64,000 bases of DNA from positions 4,403,501 through 4,467,500 of the forward strand of contig NC_064036.1 in assembly GCF_932526225.1 (NCBI RefSeq), in the 5' to 3' direction. Origin of the DNA: Nematostella vectensis (taxonomy: Eukaryota; Cnidaria; Anthozoa; Actiniaria; Edwardsiidae). Within the stretch, counting starts at the first letter, position 1. Every line of letters starts with the position of its first letter. A program made the position numbers and the translations under genes. Shown here one piece after another: positions 29,601 through 39,300 of the stretch. The notes below the pieces were generated by a model that saw only the letters and a list, made by a program, of their open reading frames with translations, was not told the origin of the DNA and searched no databases.

Positions 29601-30034
29601 TCCAAATCCAAATTTGAACCATTTTATTGGTCAAAATATTATTGGTAGGAAATTAACATTCAGCATTCGTTGTTCATTTTTCTAATCTCCGAAATTAAAC
29701 TCTTGGCTTATTAGCCGGAGAAAAGAGAACGAGAAAAGGCTAAAGAAGGCCAATAACGACTTTATTTTACACGCTTAATCGAGTCACAAAAAGGTCCATT
29801 TCCATCGGCTAATTATAGCAAGTAACCAAGATATTTTCAGCCAAATATTGCTACTAAGTGCTGGACTTCAATCTCGACTGATTATTTTGAGGTTCCCTTG
29901 CAAAAAGACCGTTGATCTTCAAATAAAGACAATTGCGAAAGTGTGGCTGATCAACTTTCTTTAAAGAAGTACTTACCTGCCAGAGGCGCAAGAGAAGCGC
30001 ATATCAGCAGCGCTACGGTGAATCCAGGTGCCAT
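23390..30034 (-). CDS. Secreted four-domain follistatin/Kazal serine protease inhibitor (5 exons)
   Basis: Exons in transcript order: 30034-29977 (signal peptide), 27838-27611, 26438-26202, 25586-25359 and 23637-23390. All junctions are phase 1 and AG/GT. Each of the four downstream exons encodes one ten-cysteine module made of a follistatin-like half (C-x-C, then EVNG.x.C.C.RAC) and a Kazal half ([12 protein letters not shown]). Modules are joined by Ser/Pro/Thr linkers. By comparison with classical Kazal inhibitors, the P1 residue is the second after the Kazal second Cys. This gives Thr, Leu, Lys and Lys for domains 1-4, suggesting mixed chymotrypsin/elastase-like and trypsin-like targets. 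The product would be extracellular. The last exon ends in TAG but also has a good donor, so more domains may follow in some transcripts. Confidence 0.85.
25359..25586 (-). CDS. Kazal gene exon: domain 3
   Basis: Phase 1-1 exon: STSPPPSPCAAVRCASYKVC, then [20 protein letters not shown]; P1 Lys. Donor TGCA|GTGAGT. Ten cysteines. Confidence 0.85.
25900..26190 (+). repeat. GAT-rich low-complexity tract
   Basis: Imperfect (GATGAT/GGT) repeats in the intron between Kazal domains 2 and 3. The open frames on both strands are repeat artefacts. Confidence 0.85.
26202..26438 (-). CDS. Kazal gene exon: domain 2
   Basis: Phase 1-1 exon: PTPTPTSSVSPCAAVLC, then [20 protein letters not shown]. The reactive-site stretch CTLEY is the same as in ovomucoid third domains, with P1 Leu. 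Donor TGTG|GTTAGT is weaker than its neighbours'. Confidence 0.85.
26600..27345 (+). repeat. 27-bp G-rich minisatellite
   Basis: Units of GGTGGTAGAGGGGTCAGGGT with GGGAGTT spacers, degenerating to the right. It lies in the intron between Kazal domains 1 and 2; G-runs could form quadruplexes on the plus strand. Confidence 0.9.
27611..27838 (-). CDS. Kazal gene exon: domain 1
   Basis: Phase 1-1 exon: SSCANIQCPKHKICEVVNG, then SRVCTTQDKGPMCGTNGKTY. P1 would be Thr, and the loop is one residue longer than in domains 2-4, so inhibitory activity is less sure. Donor TGCC|GTGAGT. Confidence 0.85.
27878..29054. mobile_element. DNA element with about 105-bp terminal inverted repeats
   Basis: GCATAAGATAAGAGAGGGAC and CACTTTGGTATTACC with GCGCGCCATGTCGATTCC at the left end recur inverted at 28955-29054. 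The left arm is also tandemly duplicated at 28034-28140. No transposase was recognised inside. It lies in intron 1 of the four-domain Kazal gene. Confidence 0.8.
29750..29960 (+). repeat. Dispersed repeat, copy 1 (others near 40995-41060 and 43200-43375)
   Basis: Shared word order: AAAGGTCCATTT, CGGCTAATT, AAGTAACCAAGATATT, GAAGTTCCCTTGC-like and a CTTTAAAGAAGTA end. The class is unknown. Confidence 0.5.
29977..30034 (-). CDS. Kazal gene exon 1: signal peptide
   Basis: ATG at 30034-30032 encodes MAPGFTVALLICASLAPLA, a compact signal peptide, and leaves in phase 1 at CAG|GTAAGT. The start is supported by an upstream TATA-like box and by phase match to all four domain exons. Confidence 0.8.
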
Positions 30035-30108
30035 GTTCAAGCGTGCTCAGATCACTGTTCCTCGAGGAGGAATCAATGGGTGTGGTGGACCAAGCTCGTT
30101 TACTGGTG

Positions 30109-30117
30109 TTATATATA
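30109..30117 (-). promoter_or_regulatory. TATA-like box of the four-domain Kazal gene
   Basis: TATATATAA on the minus strand, about 75 bp upstream of the ATG at 30034; the spacing allows a short 5' UTR. Confidence 0.5.
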
Positions 30118-30273
30118 TCCCAAGAATCACATGACAACGGGGGCTATAAATGCCTGATAAACTCAGCTCACGCGAGCTACAGTGAGACAGGCGCCCCTCC
30201 CCCTTGTCCGCTATAAGTGGGCCATTTCTTATTGAAGGATTGCCAATATTTATATACATAGGACTAACTCCGC

Positions 30274-30296
30274 CCCCCCCCCCCCCCCCCCCCCCC
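30274..30296 (+). repeat. Poly-C tract
   Basis: A run of about 23 C, a likely sequencing or assembly weak point between the divergent Kazal genes. Confidence 0.95.
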
Positions 30297-31348
30297 AAGC
30301 TAAGACAGACAGACAGTTTTTTATTGGGGTCTTATACAAAAGAGTACATTGACTGGGAATCCCAATAAATTATAACTATCTAAGACCTCTACACAACACA
30401 ATAATTAAGTTAGTCATGTGGAGATAATACTATTCCTAAGGGAGAAGCTAACCTGGAGTATGCGCATAAGAGAGTGACGTCTTTCCTTGGAGACTTTTAA
30501 CATCATTACTAGTCATTAAGTTGATTAATGTCCTAAAATGGTTATAGCGTCCGGCACAAGTGAAAAATGAAGAAAATTATCAGTAAGGATCAATCATATT
30601 AATGATTGCAAAACTGTTAAAACAATTTTGTTTTTTAGTGCTTTCATCAAGTAACTTTTCGCTCTGTTTTTAGACACTTTTCAAAGTACGTGTTTTAGAA
30701 AGCATATTGCCATGTGTCACGCACGCACTGTATCGTTTGCTACGTATAGATTTGAGGACCAAGTCACGCGACCCTTATTTTGTTCTTTGACTTTTTTGTG
30801 ATGAGTTATAACGAAATAACAACTTACATACTAGGTTAAGAGAGTAAGTTTCGCAATATTCATCGCCACCTTGCTGTATAGAATTACGTCTAAGGGGATT
30901 TCTTGTCAGCGACACTTTTTCTGCTGTTCAATATATTTGAGAGGCACATTGTCTGATGAAATCACGAAAAAATCAAATGTATATGCAACATTCAATCAAA
31001 AATATCGCAATACCATCCGATGGAAATAGTTGCTTCTACACACTTAGTATCTCATTAGGATGACAAAATGGCGGGTGACTCTCTGTATCAGCACTCCACT
31101 TCCTGTTTTTGCAAACGTAATTATTCAATAGAGCCTGTTTAATTTAGCGTTAACAAATGTTTTTCTTACCCAACACAGACTTTTAATCAGTGTCCGAGAC
31201 AGTGAAAGCTTGACTCTGCCCTGATTCGGGTCAACTGCTATCACCACCAGGGGAAACTATATATGGAGCTGTCGCATTTTCGTAATATTCTTATCGAAAT
31301 AGTCGATCTTACCCGTTTACACGCTGCAAGTCTGAACACGGAGTAAAA
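30297..31348. other. Shared upstream region of two divergent Kazal genes
   Basis: About 1.3 kb separates the two start codons. Apart from the TATA-like boxes and the poly-C tract I see only AT-rich unique sequence. Confidence 0.45.
31257..31265 (+). promoter_or_regulatory. TATA-like box of the single-Kazal gene
   Basis: CTATATATG about 85 bp upstream of the ATG at 31349. Confidence 0.45.
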
Positions 31349-32277
31349 ATGAAGATTTCTCTGGCTGTGGTACTTATTTTTGGTTGTCTCCTTATCGACT
31401 TTGCAGCAGGTATGAAGTAGTTTCTCTTATAATGCCATATAGCTAACGATCTTGCGGCAATTTTATGATTAATAACGTTTTACTGTCTTGTCTTTGATGA
31501 CTCAAATATCATGGCGACTACAAAGTGTTGCGTCAAACAGTAAAATATCATCTATTTTTCAAATTTGTCTTCGATGACACTAACGCTAATAAACTAATCT
31601 TATTTCCCATGTCACGAATGTTAATTGAATTTATCTCTCGTGAATGTTATTTGTTTTTGTATCCCTATCTCTAACCCCCCCTGAAAACAGAAATGTCAGA
31701 AAAGGATGAGGAAGTCTTGCTGACTAGCTCGCTCTGTTTGCACGGTGTTATTGCACTGTTGCAAGCTGTATACTATCCAACTGTGCCTGGTGTTCGAACG
31801 AGTGAATGTTTGGTATTGTCTGTGCTAGTTACACCGGCTTTTATCAGTATCGCAACAAACTTCGCCTACTAACATCACAAGGATTTCTCGTATATATAAT
31901 CAAGCCCCCCAACCCCGTTCCCCACTCTTTAAAACACGCCTCGGGTCTACTAAGAAACACGCCCTTTAGTACGATACATAAATGGTGCATTTCTCGGGTT
32001 GGGAAGTAAGAGTACGAACATGCATTATTTCATGCTTTGGACATTGGATGATGACCTCGGAGTGTTTAACTTGCGTCATGTCATTATGCATTCCTTTCTA
32101 ACAGGAAGGCCGAAGTGCGATGACAGCCCGACACTGTGCACATTGCAGTATGACCCAGTCTGTGGCTCCGATGGCAAAACCTACGGCAATATGTGCTTTC
32201 TGAAGGCCGCCATAAAGTGCAACCCAGATCTCTACATGAAGCATAAGGGTGCATGCCCCGAACCAAACATGGGATGA
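31349..32277 (+). CDS. Secreted single-domain Kazal inhibitor (2 exons)
   Basis: Exon 1 (31349-31409) encodes the signal peptide [20 protein letters not shown] and exits in phase 1 at CAG|GTATGA. Exon 2 (32105-32277) enters after ctttctaacag and ends in TGA. The mature peptide of about 56 residues has six cysteines: C-x6-C-x7-C-x10-C-x7-C-x13-C, with the Kazal core [15 protein letters not shown]1 by position is Leu (CTLQY), predicting elastase/chymotrypsin-like targets. Small secreted Kazal proteins occur in sea anemone mucus and venom gland extracts, but nothing here shows toxicity. It is transcribed away from the four-domain gene. Confidence 0.88.
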
Positions 32278-33049
32278 GATATAATCATAGAAACTTTCCG
32301 TAGATGGTGCACTATTGAAGTCAACCAGTTTCGAAACGTTCATTACGAATTAGTGCATAGTAAACGTATGAACAGCAGGAGTGGAACAATTAACATAGAT
32401 ACCAATGAAAACAGTTTAATTGCACTATATAACTAGTTGTACAAGCAAAAAGAAATTAAGCGCAGTTAATGTTTTTTTTATATTGTGAATACTGTGGAAA
32501 TAGTGGAGTGGACCTCAAATGCTTGGCAATTTCCGACGCGCTCCTTAGACAGCCCGTTTTCGAGCAAATCTTATATGTTTTGTTTATATGCTCTGCACCC
32601 CTTAACCCCCCTCCCCCAACACGCACGCACGCACGCACACACACACCCTCCCGTCAAGGTTTGGCTATTAGTTTCTACCAATTGGGGGAGGAGGGGGAAA
32701 GTTGCCGCAAGATACTTAAGATGCTGCGAGGGAAATTTTACTGCGGTTTCTTTTTTTTCTTGTAAAAGTCTCCTTTCTTTTCGTGAGGGAAATGGTAAAG
32801 TCCGGGCATACACATCCGCTCCGCCTCTAGCTGCACACTGCAAACCCTGGCCAGGAATGAATTAAAAAAAAAAACGTTTACTAAAATAATAATAATAAAC
32901 AAAATCAACAATGGTGTTTTAACAACAAAATAATCCCGACGAGAAAATCACATCAGCAGAATATACATAACATCCTGTGGATTATCATATTAATCGATTT
33001 TTTGATAGCGTGAAACTAAAGGCTGCCTGCTCTCTAGCTTTTAGGCCAT
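32278..33049. other. Downstream region, nothing coding recognised
   Basis: 3' UTR and intergenic sequence with CA/CG microsatellite (32625-32645) and A-rich tracts. I searched the minus strand for the missing last glycosyltransferase exon and did not find it. Confidence 0.45.
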
Positions 33050-33665
33050 AGTTCCCAGTCCACCTCGTCCCTTACCTGTCCAGTAAGTCCCAGTCCTCTC
33101 CGCCCCAAGTATATTTAAACTTTTCCACGTCTTCTCCTCCAAACCGGTCCCAGTCCACCTCGTCCCTTACCTGTCCAGTAAGTCCCAGTCCTTTCCGCCC
33201 CAAGTATATTTAAACTTTTCCACGTCTTCTCCTCCAAACCAGTCCCAGTCCACCTCGTCCCTTACCTGTCCAGTAAGTCCCAGTCCTCTCCGCCCAAAGT
33301 ATATTTAAACTTTTCCACGTCTTCTCCTCCAAACCGGTCCCAGTCCACCTCGTCCCTTACCTGTCCAGTAAGTCCCAGTCCTCTCCGCCCCAAGTATATT
33401 CATTTGGTATATTTAAACTTTTCCACGTCTTCTCCTCCAAACCGGTCCCAGTCTACCTCGTCCGGTCCCAGTCCATCTCGTCCCTTACTTGTCCAGTAAG
33501 TCCCAGTCCTCTCCGCCCCAAGTATATTTAAAATTTTCCACGTCTTCTCCTCCAAACCGGTCCCAGTCCACCTCGTCCCTTACCTGTCCAGTAAGTCCCA
33601 GTCCTCTCCGCCCCAAGTATATTTAAACTTTTCCACGTCTTCTCCACCAAACCGGTCCCAGTCCT
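33050..33665 (-). repeat. 95-bp tandem repeat containing a glycosyltransferase exon end and its donor
   Basis: About six to seven copies at a 95-bp period. On the minus strand each unit contains GACTGGGACCGGTTTGG, GGGGCGGAGAGGACTGGGAC and CTGGACAG|GTAAGG. That is about 80 nt of the exon at 33584-33710 plus about 15 nt of its intron. Only the rightmost copy is joined to the exon's acceptor. One copy carries an extra insertion. Confidence 0.92.
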
Positions 33666-33710
33666 CTTTATAACAAGCAAACAATCCGTACCCCATCCAT
33701 TCCCATGACC
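33584..33710 (-). CDS. B4GALNT3/4-like: Glycosyltransferase exon: catalytic WGGED segment
   Basis: Reads [42 protein letters not shown] after the acceptor atatccacag, and exits in phase 2 at CAG|GTAAGG. The donor is repeated in the downstream 95-bp array, so alternative downstream donors exist. Confidence 0.9.
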
Positions 33711-36344
33711 CTGTGGATATTACAGCAACATAATAAGGCATTATACCATAGCAACCATGATTCATGTGGCCGAGACCAAGCAAAGCAGGCGTACCCAGGA
33801 CTCGATGAAGGGGTGGGAGGGGGGGGGGGGGGTTCGCAGTCATAGATTTCATATAGAAAAAGCACAGTGTTTAAAGATTTCTTAATAAGAAATGACCCAC
33901 TTTTTAGCCGCCAAGGGGAAGGGTGCGCGCGCACCCCCCTGTATACGCGACTGCGTAAAGAGAAGTACTAGGTACGAAAGAGTTTTCTCATCTACGCCGC
34001 TACTTTTTTTGCTGTTGTCGTTAATATTGTTTATGTTGATGCTGTTGCTATTGCTCATTGTTGTTTCTCGTTAATAATGTTTATTGTTATCAATATTATT
34101 GTTAGCGTTCCTGCTGTTGTTATTGTTCAGTGTTCTTCTTGCCGTTGTTGCAGTTGATATTGCCGATAATGTTGTCAAGAGTTGTTGCCATTATTGATAA
34201 ATTTTCGAAAATGCTGTTCAGTACTGTTGTTGATGTTGCAATTACACAGAGTTGTTGTCGTTATTGATATTTTTGATGATGTTGTTAGGTGTTGCTGTTG
34301 ATTTTGTAATTGTTCAAAGTTGTTGTCGTTGCTCTTACCTTCTGGGTAAAGATCAGATGCGCCGCATGAGAGACGAGCGAGCTTCGGGAAGAAACCTGCC
34401 ATGCCTTTAATCACGTGCTTGAAAGACAATACAATCAACAGCTTTAATTTATTCATCAGAGCTTTAAAATATATGAAATCCTTTGTGCTTCAATAAAACA
34501 CGATGAAATACTTTATCTATTAAAATACAATTAAATACTTTATCTATTAGTGCTTTAAAAGCAATTTGATGAAAATAGTACTTTATTTATCATTAGGGCT
34601 TCCAGGAGACATTGAAATAGTTTAATTTCTCTCTAAGTATCACTTAAGAGTCATAATAAGTGAACTACAGTGGAACCTGGATTTTACGATACTGGGTTTT
34701 ACGATAAACTCGATTTTACGATGACATTCCTTTCTTCCAGCGGGAATACAGTGAAATGTATAAGAAATTACCTCGATCTAACGATATTGGATTAAGCGAT
34801 ATTCTCAATTTTACGATACAAATCTGTTCTCCCAAGCGTGATTTTGTCAACTATATCACTGATTATGTCTATCAAAAATAGTGAAAAACTCATGAATATT
34901 TTTGGATTTGTTAGGGATGCTCATGATTAAGATGCCTACAAAGGCCCTAGCAAATGTTATTGCTGTATATGCTTATGATTAAAATGCCCATAAAGGCCCT
35001 AGACAATGTTATTGGTGTTTTTTTTTTCGATGTGGGTACCCTGTGGTGCAATTTGAGAATTTAGCCAAAATAAAAACTTAAAACGGCAGGGACTTTAGAT
35101 ATTGGTTTGACATTATAACAAGTAGTAAGACAGCATTTATGATTGTGAGGTATTGCAAAGGAAGCTCCAATCTGCCTGAGATGGGTAACCTGTGGTTTTT
35201 ACAAAATGTCCAATAAATACGGCCAGAGCAAGTTACAAACTTGAAAACATCACTTTCCTTATTAAGTGAAGTCTCCTAAACATAACTATCATAGTTGTTT
35301 GCTTTCTTCAGTGATTTCCCACGATACCTGACTAGTTCTTTTTGGATTAAATTGTGTTTCACATAAGAATCCAGTTTTCTTCACGTAAGTGAATTTTCGT
35401 CTGTTTCTAAACCATTAATTCGACGTAAACAATAAACGATGAAGTAACGATGCAACCATCGTTAGTTTTTTTTAGACGCCATTCATTGTACCGTCCCAAA
35501 TGCAAATGCATATAAATTAATACATTGGATTTGTTTTTCCGTAATTGCATGTTTTTACATTTGGTTATGGAACGGCTCATAAAAAAGACTTCTACTAATT
35601 AACAAAACAACTAATTAACAAAAGACGGAGTCTTCTCATTTTACTGATGATGTCCTTCAGTAGCTCGAGCTTTGCTCACCTTTCGTATCACGTCAAAGAA
35701 GCACAATGGCCATGTTATGTGTAGGTCCATCAGAAATACTATACTATTGTTGTCCTACAAAAAAGACTTGAATTATGTGACAAGAAAATGACCTCCCCCC
35801 CACCCTTACATTTTTTTATATGTTTCGCCACCTAAGCTACCCCACGTTCAGTTCATGTAACATTGCACCAGTTTGCGGGATGATTCGACCACGGGATGAC
35901 TGATTGATCGTAGCCTCCTCCGCAGAGATCTCGAGTGTTTTTTGGACCTTTTCACTATTTCTATGACTTGGGATTCCTGTGGCGTGTTAAATCAGAACCG
36001 GAAGCCGGAACCTCCCTCCTTCCTAGGCCCTTTTTCTTGAACACGCCACAGGAAGGCCGAAAACGCATCAACTGCTTGTCCAAAAAGCTTGTTTATGTTA
36101 TACAATTAATTTCATCGCGAATTGATTTCGTATATCAAGGACAACTGACTCTTCACCTTGACTGTCGCCACTCCTGTGTTGAGAGCAAGCGTTTTGAAGA
36201 AACTACCTTTCATTTTCACAAATGTGTAGCTGAAAGACAATACATATATGTTGCTATAGTACTTTAATAATGCGCTGAAACGTTGTTTATCTACAGGCCC
36301 CAAGGGGTAGAGGGACTGGGTCTTCGGAAGAACATCTCCCCCCC

Positions 36345-36375
<31 letters not shown>

Positions 36376-39300
36376 ACTTGACTGCTCTAGGGGAATTTAA
36401 GTAGCACTACGAGGAAGGACGAGCTACCTAAGAGCAAATGGTCCGCTTTATGTGTAAACAAACCCCCTTTCCCCTCCCCTCTCAAAATCCTGCTAACGGG
36501 CCTGAGCTGGCACTATTTTCTCTATCAGGTCGACATGGGGAGAAACTCCCCCGGGCCCAGAAGCTTCGCTCAAACGAGAGTGGATTAGTGTTGATGAGAG
36601 TTTCAAATCCCATGACCGTTCGACCGTGCAATCTCATTCACTCTTATCTCACTCGATTTAGAATATAAAAAAAACGTCCTTTACCTTTTATTTAAAGCTG
36701 ATTTTTTAAGATAATCTTCAATATTTATATCCGTAGTATTGAAATCTACTATAACAAGATGAAAGTTTCTTTCGGGTGTGCTCGTATAGATCTAAAAAAA
36801 AAAAAACATCTTATTCCAGCAAGGATAGATTAGTCAACTACAGTTAAACAACATGTCAACCATGAAAAGTTAAGCATTTAAGTTTATTATTTACTAAACT
36901 CCCAGAAATAGTTTACTGTTTTTCATTCACTTACGTGAGAGAGACTATCGATGAGATACATGATCCAGAAGCCATAATTCTGAACTAAAACAAACAAATT
37001 TTGTTTAATTAATAAAAATATAGGGCTGTACTCCCATTTTCTGCTACGGTTATGTGTCCCTAGTCGGCTTAGTTAATATCCAACTTACTGTCTAAGTATA
37101 CATTTCAGCTAGAATTTACTATGATAGGGTGCAGCTGTCCTGAAGGGGTTAACGGGTACCTCAGTACTCGCACTTATTTTAGGCCGGGATAATTGAAATA
37201 GAAACCGATGACCGAAACAGAGATAGAGCGGCCAGAATTGACCTCCCCCCCTTACTTCAGACATCCCCCCTTCCACTTCAGACCTCCCCTCTTCCACTTC
37301 AGACCTCCCCCCTTTCCACCTCAGACCTCCCCCCTGTCCACTTCAGACCTCCCCCCTTCCACTTCAGACCTCCCCCCTGTCCACTTCAGACCTCCCCCCT
37401 GTCCACTTCAGACCTCCCCTCTTCCACTTCAGACCTCCCCCCTTCCACTTCAGACCTCCCCCCTGTCCACTTCAGACCACCCCCCCTTACTTCAGACCTC
37501 CCCCCTGTCCACTTCAGACCTCCCCCCTGTCCACTTCAGACCTCCCCCTGTCCACTTCAAACCTCCCCCTGTCCACTTCAGACCTCCCCCCTGTCCACTT
37601 CAGACCTCCCTCCTGTCCACTTCAGACCTCCCCCCTGTCCACTTCAGACCTCCCCCCTGTCCACTTCAGACCTCCCCCCTAACTTCAGACCTCCCCCCTT
37701 CCACTTCAGACCTCCCCCCTGTCCACTTCAGACCTCCCCCCTGTCCACTTCAGACCTCCCCCCTGTCCACTTCAGACCTCCCCCCTTTCCACTTCAGACC
37801 TCCCCTTTTCCACTTCAAACCTTTCCCCTGTCCACTTCAGACCTCCCCCCTGTCCACTTCAGACCTCCCCCCTGTCCACTTCAAACTTCCACCCCTGTCC
37901 ACTTCAAACCTCCCCCCTGTCCACTTCAGACCTCCCCCCTGTCCACTTCAGACGTCCCCCTTCCACTTTAGACCTCCCTCCTTCACTTCAGACCTCCCCC
38001 TTCCACTTCAGACCTCCCCCATTTTCACTTCAGACCTCCCCTCTTCCACTTCAAACCGACCATAAAAAACAGGCAGGTTACACTTTTTTGGAGGAAAAAA
38101 AAGGAAGGGAGGAGTTGTGTGTCGACATCGACGCATTGTAATTTGAAACCTAACCGGATATGGGTAAAGGGGTGGTATCTCTTAGATAAAAAAAAAAGAA
38201 ACGCCGCACATAACAATCTTTGTTGTATGGACCTGTGTTAACCATTTTTAGTTATTAGACAGAAAAAAGGAAATTCCAACTCTCCTCCGGACAATTTCGA
38301 GAAAAAGAAAATTCTCAGATTCTCCGATGAAACGCTTTGAGCTTGTTGGTCCTTACTTGTATGTAGGTAAGATAAAATTTTTCAACAACTGTTTCCCGCA
38401 CATTTGGCGGTTTAGTCGAACTAGGTTATATGTGGTGCTGAATATGTTTATCCTCATGCTGAAATAGAATGTATAGGAAGCAAGTGAGTACAGGTAGAAT
38501 GTAGAAGGGGCGGGCGGTCTAGGTAATATTTAAAGGACAGGAGGGGGTCAGAGCTAAACTTGACGCTGTTGGAGGGGGGGGGGGTCCTACGTATTTTTTC
38601 ATTATTCGAAGCTCATCCCCCCATAATTATTGCACAGTCCCTAAGTGTAGAAAGCTCCACCTGATCGTTCATGAGAGCACCTGGTAAAATAATGTAGATT
38701 TTCGGCTCTTGTGACCACTGGAACCCCTCGGGGTAGCACAGCGAAGTAGTTGTGTTAGGATTCTTGGAAATGTACTTGTCATTGAACTTGTACACGAACT
38801 CCGACAGACGCACCAAGCGATCTGAGATAGGTAAAAAATTAACTCACTCACTTCTACCGATCACAGACTAATAAGCAGTTTGTTTCTTTGGTATTTCTGA
38901 GACGAATCTCCTTACTTGTTATCTTGTGTTTGAGCTCCTAAAGAAACAAAAACATATTTTAGCAAATATATCCTAACAAATATATCCATTATACCCCTAA
39001 ATTCTAATCTGCCTCTGATCGACAAATAGAAATCAGCCTAGCCTGAGTCCCTCATCTCGGACACCTTCCTCGCGTTACTGCTCCAATTCCCCCTTCCCTA
39101 GCATATTACCTCCCCCTAGTTCCTTGCCATCCTTTCTAGTACTACAACCGCCTTCCCAATCCCCCACTCCCTTATTCCCTAGCCCCTAACTCACTTAGTC
39201 CCTCACTCGCCTTCCCTAGTCCCTCACCCTCCTTCCATTGTTACTCACCCGCCTTATCTAGTCCCTCACCCTCCTTCCATTGTTACTCACCCGCCTTATA

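Noticed and set aside
37208-38065. 285-codon Pro/Ser-rich ORF
   Set aside because: Translation of the 20-bp minisatellite; no conservation signal beyond the repeat.
38675-38681. Donor CCAG|GTGCTC for the RLSEFVYKF exon
   Set aside because: It would put a stop in the next exon (36979-36935); the donor at 38655-38660 keeps the frame and the family alignment.
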